Shown: piece by piece, positions 33,238 to 40,765 of the stretch
Layout of the letters: every line of letters begins with the position of its first letter
How positions within the stretch are numbered: position 1 is the stretch's first letter
The notes under the pieces: model-generated
Database searches by the model: none
Told to the model about the DNA's origin: nothing
Seen by the model: only the letters and a program-made list of their open reading frames with translations
Assembly: GCA_964651535.1 (NCBI GenBank)
Contig: CAZYYE010000001.1
Span: 558,001 to 622,000, forward strand
Source of the DNA: Terrimesophilobacter sp964651535
Lineage (GTDB): Bacteria > Actinomycetota > Actinomycetes > Actinomycetales > Microbacteriaceae
Reading direction: 5' to 3'
DNA length: 64,000 nucleotides
Position numbers and translations under genes: made by a program

Positions 33238-34902
33238 TCACAGCCAGGTCGGAATCCAATAGTGCAATTGGATGAACTCGAGCGGCACCTGCATCCCCGT
33301 CCAGATCGGGTAGAAGAATGCGCTCACGAGCACCATGGCGATAAGGATGACCGCGATCAGGCGGATCCCACCGAGTCTTCGCCAGGTCTCATCGATTCGC
33401 CTGCCCAGCAGGAGCCCCATGACGTACACGAGTGCGAGGATGAGGAACGGTTCGAACACGATCGTGTAGAACTGGAACACCGTGCGGTTCAGGTACAGAA
33501 GCCACGGCAGGTAGCCGGCTGCGATACCCGTGAGGATTGCCCCCACCTGCCACTCCCGGTACCGGATGACGCGGTACACGAGGTACACGGCCGCCGCAAC
33601 GGCGCCCCACCAGATGAACGGGTTCGCTACGCCCGTGATGGATTCGCCGCAGCGCGTGAAGTCGCAGCCGTTCTGCCCGAAGTCGCTGCCCCGGTAGTAC
33701 ATCGCGGTCGGCCGGATCATGAGCAGCCACGTGAGCGGGCTCGCCTGGTAGCCGTGCGGTTGGCGTTCCCCGACATGGTACGTGTAGGCGCTCGCCTGGT
33801 AGTGCCAAAAACTCTGGAAGTCGAGCGGAACCCACGAGAGGACGCCCTCCCACGCATTGCCCGCTTCCTCAGCCCAGTGACGGTAGTAACCGCCATCCGT
33901 CGCGAACCAACCGGTCCACGTGACGAGGTATACGACGAGCGCGATGGGCACGGTCAACAGGAACGTGACGGGTGCCTGCTTGAACGCGACCCCGCTGCCG
34001 AAGAACGTGACCCCGGCCTTGCGTCGGGCGATCGCGTCCACGATGAGCGTGTAGATCGCGAAGGCCGCGAGAAAATACAATCCGTTCCACTTCACGGCGG
34101 AGGCCGCACCGAAGGCCACTCCCGCGGCCACGAGCCACGGGCGCCACCACAGCGCAGGGCCCCAGTCGATCGTTCGGCCGGCATCCGTTCGCCGTCGCCT
34201 CCAACGCTCGAGTCGGCGCGCGCTGTGCCCGCGGTCCAGAAGTACGGCGCCGAAACCGAGCATGACGAACAGCGTCAGGATGCCGTCGAGGAGGGCGACG
34301 CGCGACATCACGATCGCGTTGCCGTCGATGGCGAGCAGGCCGCCGGCGATCGTCGCCAGAAGTGTGGAGTGGAACATCCCGCGCGCGATGGTCGCAACGA
34401 GCGCGACGAGCAGGATGCCGACGATCGCGGTGCTGATGCGCCAGCCCACCGCATCCTGCGCGCCGAACACCGCGAGCCCGAGAGCGATGATCCATTTGCC
34501 GAGTGGCGGATGAACGACGAACGACCCCTGATCCGTATACACGTCGACGTTGCCGGAGTTGAAGGAGGCGTTGGCCTCGGCCGGCCACCTGGCTTCGTAC
34601 CCGAGGTTCAGGAGCGTCCAGGCGTCTTTCACGTAGTACGTTTCGTCGAACACGAGCGAGTGCGGCGAACCAAGATTCCACAGGCGAAGCACTGCAGCGA
34701 GCAGCGTGACCGCGACGGGGCCACCCCACGCCCAGACGCGCTGCCTGGCCGGGGTCGACAGCAGGCGACCCCACCAGTCGTCCAGTCGCGAGCCGCGCGG
34801 TTCCTCGAGCACGTACCTGGGCGGTTCGGGTGCCGTGGCCGGCGCGGCGGTTCCGTGCTCGCCACCGGCGATCACTTCGTCGAAGTCGCGCTCACCCGTC
34901 AC
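33238..34902 (-). CDS. Protein O-mannosyltransferase (dolichyl-phosphate-mannose-protein mannosyltransferase family)
   Basis: 554 residues with about eleven membrane segments. The first outer loop has the catalytic acidic pair in LVFDETYYVKDAWTLL, and GSFVVHPPLGKWIIALG follows, both hallmarks of the GT39/PMT fold. The C terminus (GYLPWLLYLNRTVFQFYTIVFEPFLILAL) is also family-like. Actinobacterial Pmt transfers mannose from polyprenyl-phosphate-mannose to Ser/Thr of proteins during Sec export. It is divergent from rsmI (57 bp), a conserved arrangement in actinobacteria, and upstream of a Thr-rich exported protein. Confidence 0.92.
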   Translation of the reverse strand: MTGERDFDEVIAGGEHGTAAPATAPEPPRYVLEEPRGSRLDDWWGRLLSTPARQRVWAWGGPVAVTLLAAVLRLWNLGSPHSLVFDETYYVKDAWTLLNLGYEARWPAEANASFNSGNVDVYTDQGSFVVHPPLGKWIIALGLAVFGAQDAVGWRISTAIVGILLVALVATIARGMFHSTLLATIAGGLLAIDGNAIVMSRVALLDGILTLFVMLGFGAVLLDRGHSARRLERWRRRRTDAGRTIDWGPALWWRPWLVAAGVAFGAASAVKWNGLYFLAAFAIYTLIVDAIARRKAGVTFFGSGVAFKQAPVTFLLTVPIALVVYLVTWTGWFATDGGYYRHWAEEAGNAWEGVLSWVPLDFQSFWHYQASAYTYHVGERQPHGYQASPLTWLLMIRPTAMYYRGSDFGQNGCDFTRCGESITGVANPFIWWGAVAAAVYLVYRVIRYREWQVGAILTGIAAGYLPWLLYLNRTVFQFYTIVFEPFLILALVYVMGLLLGRRIDETWRRLGGIRLIAVILIAMVLVSAFFYPIWTGMQVPLEFIQLHYWIPTWL

Positions 34903-34959
34903 TCCGCCATGCTAACGAGCCGTGGCGTTCCCGTAGCGCAGCGATGACACAATGGGGGC

Positions 34960-35772
34960 GTGATCATCCTCGCCGCAACCCCGATCGGGAATCTGGGCGA
35001 CGCTTCGCGGCGGCTCATCGAGGCGCTCGAGGCCGCCGAGGTCATCGCCGCGGAGGACACCCGCACTGCCGTGCACCTCCTGCGCGCGCTGGGAGTCGAG
35101 AACCGGCCGCGCCTGGTCGCCCTGCACGAGCACAATGAGGTGGAGAAGGCGGCGGAGCTCGCAGAACTCGCCCGCGAGACCGACGTGCTTGTGCTCACGG
35201 ATGCGGGGATGCCGACGGTCAGCGACCCGGGCTTCGCGCTCGTCGCGGCCGCGGCCACAGCCGGAGTCACCGTCACGGTGATCCCGGGCCCGAGTGCCGT
35301 GCTCGCGGCGCTCGCCGTATCCGGGTTGCCGACCGACCGGTTCGCGTTCGAAGGGTTCATTCCGCGCAAGGGCCGCGTCGCCTGGTTCCGTGCGCTCGCG
35401 CGCGAGGAGCGCACGATGGTGTTTTTCGAATCGCCGAACCGGCTCGCCGAGTCGCTTATCGACCTGGCGGCTGCGATGGGCCCCGACCGCCGCGTGGTGG
35501 TCGCCCGCGAACTGACGAAGCTCTATGAGGAGGTCCGGCGGGGAACCGCGGCGGAGCTCGCGGAGTGGGCAGCTGCCGGCGTGAAGGGCGAGATCTGCGT
35601 CGTCGTCGCCGGGGCCGATCCGGCATCCGCGAGCCTCGCGGAGGGAATCGACCAGGTGCTCGCGCTCGTCGCAGAGGGCAGCAGACTGAAGGACGCCGCT
35701 GCGGAAGTCGCCGAAGCGACCGGACTCGGTCGGCGCGACCTGTATCAGGGCGCGCTCGCGGCACGAGGTTGA
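34960..35772 (+). CDS. rsmI: 16S rRNA (cytidine1402-2'-O)-methyltransferase
   Basis: 270 residues from GTG 34960. SAM-dependent tetrapyrrole-methylase fold: LAATPIGNLGDASRR, AAEDTRTAVHLL, VLTDAGMPTVSDPG (the SAM loop) and IPGPSAVLAALAVSGLP. RsmI methylates the ribose of C1402 in the decoding centre. It is divergent from the Pmt gene and 49 bp before metG, the usual actinobacterial order. Confidence 0.95.
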   Translation: MIILAATPIGNLGDASRRLIEALEAAEVIAAEDTRTAVHLLRALGVENRPRLVALHEHNEVEKAAELAELARETDVLVLTDAGMPTVSDPGFALVAAAATAGVTVTVIPGPSAVLAALAVSGLPTDRFAFEGFIPRKGRVAWFRALAREERTMVFFESPNRLAESLIDLAAAMGPDRRVVVARELTKLYEEVRRGTAAELAEWAAAGVKGEICVVVAGADPASASLAEGIDQVLALVAEGSRLKDAAAEVAEATGLGRRDLYQGALAARG

Positions 35773-35821
35773 GCCGCCCCGTCGCGGTAACCGGGTCGGC
35801 GCGCAGAATAGGATTGGGCGC

Positions 35822-37399
35822 ATGGCCGCCGACCATTCCTTCTACATTGCGACGCCGATCTTCTATGTGAACGACGTGCCGCACATCGGCCACGCCTACA
35901 CGGAGGTCGCCGCGGACGTGCTCGCCCGATGGCACCGCCAGGCCGGCGATGACACGTGGTTCCTCACGGGAACCGACGAGCACGGCGAGAAGATCCTCCG
36001 CACGGCCGTCGCGAACAACACGACTCCGAAGGCGTGGGCGGATGCGCTCGTGGAGAGCGCATGGAAACCGCTGTTGAAAACGCTCAACCTCGCAAACGAC
36101 GACTTCATCCGCACGACGGATGCCCGCCACGAAGAGGGCGTCGTGCTGTTCCTTCAGAAGCTGTACGACGACGGCTACATCTACCTGGGCGAATTCGAGG
36201 GGTACTACTGCGTCGGCTGCGAGGAGTACAAGCAGCAGAACGAACTCGTGCCGGGCGTCGGCGAGTTCGAGGGGCAGCTCGTGTGCGCCATCCATTCGAA
36301 ACCCGTCGAGTCGCTGAAGGAAACGAACTACTTCTTCCGGCTGAGCGAGTTCGGCGACAAGCTGCTCGCCCTGTACGAGTCGAACCCGAACTTCATCCAG
36401 CCGGACAGCGTGCGCAACGAACTCATCCAGTTCGTGAGCCAGGGACTGCGCGACCTGTCGATTTCGCGATCCAGTTTCGACTGGGGCATCCCGATCCCGT
36501 GGGACAGCTCGCACGTCGTGTATGTGTGGTTCGAGGCGCTGCTCAACTACGTGACGGCCATCGGATACGGCACCGACCAGGTGCAGTTCGACCGGCGCTG
36601 GCCGGCCGTGCAGATCCTCGGGAAGGACATCGCGCGTTTCCACGCCGTCATCTGGCCCGCGATGCAGATGGCGGCCGGAATCGAAGTGTCGAAGCAAGTG
36701 TTCGCGCACGGCTGGCTGCTCGTCGGCGGTGAGAAGATGTCGAAGTCGAAGCTCACGGGCATCGCGCCGTCGGAGATCACCGACACGTTCGGTTCGGATG
36801 CGTTCCGCTACTACTTCATGAGCGCCATCCACTTCGGCCAGGACGGTTCGTTCAGTTGGGAAGACTTGTCCGCGAGGTACCACGCAGAGCTCGCAAACGG
36901 GTTCGGCAACCTCGCCTCGCGCGCGATCGCGATGATCGGCAAGTACTTCGACGGGCTCGTTCCAGCTCCCAGCGGTTACACGGAAGCGGACCTTGCGATC
37001 CAGCGCGCGCTCGCGAAGGCGGCGGGCGACGCGGATGCCGCGATGGATCGGCTCGCCATCCACGAGGCGATCGAGGCGATCTGGACGGTCGTGGACGACT
37101 TGAACGGTTACATCACCACTCAGGAGCCCTGGGTGCTCGCGAAGTCGGCGGCGGATCGCGAGCGACTCGGCACCGTGCTGTACACGGTCGCGGAAGGGCT
37201 TCGTGCGCTTGCCGTGTTGCTCTCGCCCGTGATCCCGATTGCGTCGGCGACGCTGTGGAACGCGATCGGCACAACGGGCGAAGTGACGGGCCAGAACATC
37301 AGGGATGCGGGCACGTGGGGCCAGCTCACGCCGGGAAGCGCGGTCACCGCCATCGCGCCACTTTTTCCCCGCATCGAGACGGCGCCGGCAGGCGAATAG
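35822..37399 (+). CDS. metG: Methionyl-tRNA synthetase
   Basis: 525 residues, class I synthetase. HIGH is at residues 21-24 (HIGHAYT), KMSKS at about 305-309 and the editing/zinc-knuckle insert region (GYYCVGCEEYKQQNEL) around 130-150 keeps one CxxC of the usual zinc set. The anticodon-binding helical domain follows; there is no C-terminal tRNA-binding (EMAP) domain, so this is the short form. The gene ends 3 bp before tatD. Confidence 0.95.
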   Translation: MAADHSFYIATPIFYVNDVPHIGHAYTEVAADVLARWHRQAGDDTWFLTGTDEHGEKILRTAVANNTTPKAWADALVESAWKPLLKTLNLANDDFIRTTDARHEEGVVLFLQKLYDDGYIYLGEFEGYYCVGCEEYKQQNELVPGVGEFEGQLVCAIHSKPVESLKETNYFFRLSEFGDKLLALYESNPNFIQPDSVRNELIQFVSQGLRDLSISRSSFDWGIPIPWDSSHVVYVWFEALLNYVTAIGYGTDQVQFDRRWPAVQILGKDIARFHAVIWPAMQMAAGIEVSKQVFAHGWLLVGGEKMSKSKLTGIAPSEITDTFGSDAFRYYFMSAIHFGQDGSFSWEDLSARYHAELANGFGNLASRAIAMIGKYFDGLVPAPSGYTEADLAIQRALAKAAGDADAAMDRLAIHEAIEAIWTVVDDLNGYITTQEPWVLAKSAADRERLGTVLYTVAEGLRALAVLLSPVIPIASATLWNAIGTTGEVTGQNIRDAGTWGQLTPGSAVTAIAPLFPRIETAPAGE

Positions 37400-37402
37400 C
37401 GC

Positions 37403-38317
37403 ATGAGCGAGTCACAGTACATCCGGCAGCGCGGATCCCGCGCCGAGCACGGGCAGACCAGGGACCTCAGCTATCCGCCGATCCCCGAACCGCTCGTCGT
37501 CGGCACGTATGACAACCATGCGCACCTGGAGATCGCGGACGGCGACAACCCCATGGATTACCGCGAGCATCTTGACCGGGCGAGTGCTGCCGGAGTTCTC
37601 GGCGTCGTTCAGGTCGGCGGGGACCTCGAAACGTCGCGCTGGTCGGCCGAGGTGGCCGCGCGCGAACCGCGACTGCTCGCGGCCGTTGCGATCCATCCGA
37701 ACGAAGCACCCAACTACGAGTCGGCTGGCACGCTGGACGCTGCGCTCGCCGAAATAGACGAACTCGCCTCGCGGCCGCGCGTGCGCGCGATCGGCGAAAC
37801 GGGGCTCGATTTCTACCGCACGGATGAGAGCGGCCGCGCGGCGCAGTTCCGCTCCTTCGAGGCGCACATCGACATGGCGAAGAGACACGACCTTGCGATG
37901 CAGATCCACGATCGGGATGCGCACGCCGAGGTCATCGAAACGTTGCTGCGGGTGGGAGCGCCGGAGCGAACCGTGTTCCACTGTTTCTCGGGGGACGCCC
38001 ACATGGCGAAGCTGTGCGCGGATCACGGCTGGTACCTGTCCTTTTCCGGCACCGTGACGTTCAAGAACGCCGCCAACCTGCGCGAGGCGCTGTCCGTGAT
38101 TCCGCGCGACCGCATCCTCGTGGAGACGGATGCGCCGTTCCTCACTCCCACGCCGTTCCGGGGCCGTCCGAACTCGCCGTACCTCATCCCCATCACGTTG
38201 CGCGCGATGGCAGACCACCTCGAGACGGATGTGACGATGCTCGCCGCGCAAGTCACCACCAACACCGAACTCGTCTATGGCTCGTGGGATGCCGAGCCCG
38301 TCTCCCTCCCCCTCTGA
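37403..38317 (+). CDS. tatD: TatD-family metal-dependent deoxyribonuclease
   Basis: 304 residues from ATG 37403, 3 bp after metG. Metal ligands occur in order: DNHAHLE (HxH), GETGLDFYR (Glu), MQIHDRDAH (His), FHCFSGD (His) and VETDAPFLTP (Asp). The enzyme acts as a 3'-5' exonuclease on DNA in relatives. The first 35 residues are a charged extension before the conserved core. Its stop is followed after 4 bp by the long inverted repeat that spans the rsmA start. Confidence 0.92.
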   Translation: MSESQYIRQRGSRAEHGQTRDLSYPPIPEPLVVGTYDNHAHLEIADGDNPMDYREHLDRASAAGVLGVVQVGGDLETSRWSAEVAAREPRLLAAVAIHPNEAPNYESAGTLDAALAEIDELASRPRVRAIGETGLDFYRTDESGRAAQFRSFEAHIDMAKRHDLAMQIHDRDAHAEVIETLLRVGAPERTVFHCFSGDAHMAKLCADHGWYLSFSGTVTFKNAANLREALSVIPRDRILVETDAPFLTPTPFRGRPNSPYLIPITLRAMADHLETDVTMLAAQVTTNTELVYGSWDAEPVSLPL

Positions 38318-38321
38318 CTTT

Positions 38322-38422
38322 GCTTTCATCATTCAGGAGGTTGTGGTGCTGGTGTGGTTCTGTTGAACACCGGTTGCTGGTGTTTGCCACTCCTGTCACA
38401 TAACCTCCTGAATGATGAAAGC
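38322..38422 (+). promoter_or_regulatory. 24-bp inverted repeat spanning the rsmA start: possible translational attenuator
   Basis: The arms at 38322-38345 and 38399-38422 match in reverse complement at 23 of 24 bases, with 53 bp between. The left arm contains AGGAGG (38335-38340), the right arm its complement CCTCCT and the rsmA ATG codons (38412, 38415). A nested hairpin AACACC-N7-GGTGTT (38366-38384) lies in the loop. In RNA the rsmA start would be buried. No target-site duplication or T-run is visible, so a mobile MITE or a plain terminator is less likely. Confidence 0.7.
38343..38366 (+). CDS. Possible 7-codon leader ORF before rsmA
   Basis: GTG-GTG-CTG-GTG-TGG-TTC-TGT-TGA could encode MVLVWFC. 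AGGAGG at 38335-38340 lies 2-5 bases before the two GTG codons, and the ORF begins inside the left arm of the rsmA inverted repeat. A ribosome on it would cover and melt the left arm. Nothing but position and the ribosome site supports translation; it is a hypothesis. Confidence 0.3.
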   Translation: MVLVWFC

Positions 38423-39251
38423 TACGGGGAAGTATTTGGGGCCGGCGGAAGTGCGGGACCTCGCAGAACTGCTGGAGCTTCAGCCGACGAAGAAACTCGG
38501 CCAGAATTTCGTGGTCGACGCGAATACCGTGCGGCGCATCGTCACCGCGGCAGGGGTGTCTGAGACGGACACCGTGCTCGAGGTGGGCCCGGGCCTCGGT
38601 TCCCTCACGCTCGGGCTGCTCTCGGCCGGCGCGACCGTCATCGCCGTGGAGGTCGACTCGAGGCTCGCCGCACAGTTGCCGAAAACCGTCGACCTCCTGC
38701 GGCCCGGGTCGCGGCTGAGCGTTCTCGAGGCGGATGCGATGACGATCGCCGAACTGCCTGCGGAGGCGAACCGCCTCGTCGCGAACCTCCCGTACAACAT
38801 TTCGGTCCCCGTGCTCCTTCACCTGCTGCAGACATTTCCCTCGCTGCAGGCGGGACTCGTCATGGTGCAGGCGGAGGTGGGCAACCGGATCGCGGCGGAT
38901 CCCGGGTCCCGCGTGTACGGCGGGCCGAGCGTGAAAGCCGCCTGGTACGGCCGCTGGCGGACGGCCGGGCACGTGAGCCGGCAGGTGTTCTGGCCGGTTC
39001 CGAACGTCGACTCCGTGCTCATTGGTTTCGAGCGCAGGGAGGGGCCCATCGGCAGCGAAGCGGAGCGCCGCGCGACATTCGGCATCGTGGATGCCGCGTT
39101 CGGCCAGCGCCGGAAGATGCTGCGTCAATCGCTTGCCGGCTTGTTCGGCAGGGAGGCGTCGAACGTTCTTGAGCGCGCGGGAATCGATCCGACGCGTCGC
39201 CCGGAGGAACTGAGCGTCCAGAACTTTCTCGCAATCGCCCGCGTCGACTAG
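38412..39251 (+). CDS. rsmA: 16S rRNA dimethyladenosine transferase (KsgA)
   Basis: 279 residues. Rossmann methyltransferase: KKLGQNFVVDANTVRRIV, SAM motif VLEVGPGLGSLTLGLL, VEVDSRLA, LEADAM and the catalytic NLPYNIS (NLPY). It dimethylates two adjacent adenines near the 3' end of 16S rRNA. The two start ATGs lie in the right arm of a 24-bp inverted repeat and have no Shine-Dalgarno sequence, since the bases before them are CCTCCTGA. The gene continues the metG-tatD run and leads to ispE. Confidence 0.95.
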   Translation: MMKATGKYLGPAEVRDLAELLELQPTKKLGQNFVVDANTVRRIVTAAGVSETDTVLEVGPGLGSLTLGLLSAGATVIAVEVDSRLAAQLPKTVDLLRPGSRLSVLEADAMTIAELPAEANRLVANLPYNISVPVLLHLLQTFPSLQAGLVMVQAEVGNRIAADPGSRVYGGPSVKAAWYGRWRTAGHVSRQVFWPVPNVDSVLIGFERREGPIGSEAERRATFGIVDAAFGQRRKMLRQSLAGLFGREASNVLERAGIDPTRRPEELSVQNFLAIARVD

Positions 39252-39260
39252 CGTTACGAC

Positions 39261-39803
39261 ATGGCGGCAGTGTCAGCCCAGAAGATGAGCGACGAGAAGT
39301 TGCTCGCGGCAACCGGAAAAGTGCGCGCAGACTGGCATTCGATTCTGGATGCCGCGGGCGCGCGCGAATGGAAGCATCCGAAGATCGCGGCCTGGCTCCA
39401 GAGCGAGCACGACGTCCCCGGCTGGTGGGCGCAGGGCATCACGGTGGGCTACGAGCAGGCGATCGGGCGCCGAGTGCCTGGTCAGGGCGCCGATGGCACG
39501 TTTGCGGTGTCGGCGTCGAAAACCGTTCACGGCTCCCGTGCGGAGACGTTGAAGTCGGTGCTTGCGACGCTGACGACGCATTTCGGGCCGCCTGATTCCG
39601 TCTCGGAGAAGTCGATCTATGCGACCGCACGGTGGAAGAAGGATGGCGAAACCATTGTCGCGGCAATCGCCGACCCGAAACCGGAGAAGACGCTCATTTC
39701 GCTCACCCGTTCCAGGATTGTCGACGGGGGAACACTGAGTGCCGCGAAAGCGGAATTGAAGAGCGTTCTCGACACCATCGATGCGTCAGGAGACCTCAGG
39801 TGA
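39261..39803 (+). CDS. DUF4287 domain protein
   Basis: 180 residues. Residues about 10-75 match the DUF4287 pattern (W-x-S-ILDAAGA-x-EWKHPKIAAWLQSEHDVPGWWAQGITVGYEQAIGRR), shared by many actinobacterial and proteobacterial hypothetical proteins. The C-terminal half (SKTVHGSRAETLKSVLATL onward) looks like an SRPBCC/START-type strand-helix module. No enzymatic function is known. It lies in the rsmA-ispE interval, 9 bp and 18 bp from them, and is probably co-transcribed. Confidence 0.75.
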   Translation: MAAVSAQKMSDEKLLAATGKVRADWHSILDAAGAREWKHPKIAAWLQSEHDVPGWWAQGITVGYEQAIGRRVPGQGADGTFAVSASKTVHGSRAETLKSVLATLTTHFGPPDSVSEKSIYATARWKKDGETIVAAIADPKPEKTLISLTRSRIVDGGTLSAAKAELKSVLDTIDASGDLR

Positions 39804-39821
39804 GTCGACTAGGTTGAATGA

Positions 39822-40754
39822 ATGACCTCCGAGGTGGGCCGGGTGGTGCATGCTAAGGCACCGGGCAAGATCAACGTGTTCCTCGGTGTCGGTTCGCTCG
39901 GCGACGACGGGTACCACGAGGTCGCGACCGCGTACCAGGCTGTTTCGCTGTACGAGGAGGTGCACGCGAGCGATGCGCCTGACTTCTCGGTCGAGTTCAC
40001 GGGAAGCGTCGATCTTTCGACGTTGGCGACGGATGGCTCCAACCTTGCCATCCGCGCGGCAACGCTTCTTGCGCGCACGACCGGGTATCGGCGAGGGGTG
40101 CACCTGGCGATCGAGAAGAACGTTCCCGTTGCTGGCGGCATGGGCGGCGGGTCGGCGGATGCCGCCGCGACGCTGCTCGCGTGCGATGCGCTGTGGGGCA
40201 CGGACCTCGGGCGCGACGACTTGCTCGAGCTCGCGGCGAATCTCGGTGCGGACGTGCCGTTCGCGTTCCTGGGGGGCACGGCGGTCGGTACGGGACGCGG
40301 CGACCAGTTGAGCCCCGCCCTGGCGAAAGGCCAGTTCCAGTGGGTTCTCGCACTCGCGGATTTCGAGTTGAGCACTCCCACCGTGTACGAGGAACTCGAC
40401 CTCCACCGGGAACGGCATGTGCTGGACATTTTTCCCGCCGAGGTTCAGCCCACCGTGGACGCCAATGTGCTCCAGGCGCTGCGCGCCGGGGACCCGCACA
40501 TGCTCGCGGAAAGCCTTCACAACGACCTGCAGGCGCCCGCGCTTCACCTGGAGCCGCGTTTGTCCAGGGTCATCGAAGTGGGTGAAGAGAATGGTGCCCT
40601 TGCGGGGATCGTTTCCGGTTCGGGTCCGACGATCGCGTTCCTCGCGGCGGATCTCGACAGCGCGCTCGAATTGCAGATCGCGTTGTCTGCGTCGCAGTAC
40701 CACGTGGTGCGCGCGACCGGTCCCGTGCACGGCGCTCGCATCGTGCCCGAGTAA
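39822..40754 (+). CDS. ispE: 4-(cytidine 5'-diphospho)-2-C-methyl-D-erythritol kinase
   Basis: 310 residues, GHMP kinase. AKAPGKINVFLGVG at the start, the ATP loop PVAGGMGGGSADAAATLLA near residue 105 and the late SGSGPTIAFLA are complete. It phosphorylates CDP-ME in the non-mevalonate isoprenoid pathway. It follows the DUF4287 gene by 18 bp and precedes the ABC-F gene by 11 bp; rsmA-ispE-ABC-F is a common actinobacterial order. Confidence 0.95.
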   Translation: MTSEVGRVVHAKAPGKINVFLGVGSLGDDGYHEVATAYQAVSLYEEVHASDAPDFSVEFTGSVDLSTLATDGSNLAIRAATLLARTTGYRRGVHLAIEKNVPVAGGMGGGSADAAATLLACDALWGTDLGRDDLLELAANLGADVPFAFLGGTAVGTGRGDQLSPALAKGQFQWVLALADFELSTPTVYEELDLHRERHVLDIFPAEVQPTVDANVLQALRAGDPHMLAESLHNDLQAPALHLEPRLSRVIEVGEENGALAGIVSGSGPTIAFLAADLDSALELQIALSASQYHVVRATGPVHGARIVPE

Positions 40755-40765
40755 CCTAGTAGCAG

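Noticed and set aside
38322..38422. rsmA inverted repeat as a MITE or a terminator
   Set aside because: No target-site duplication at the ends, no second copy in the window, and no T-run after the stem; the placement on the start codon with AGGAGG/CCTCCT favours a regulatory hairpin, though a mobile origin is not excluded.
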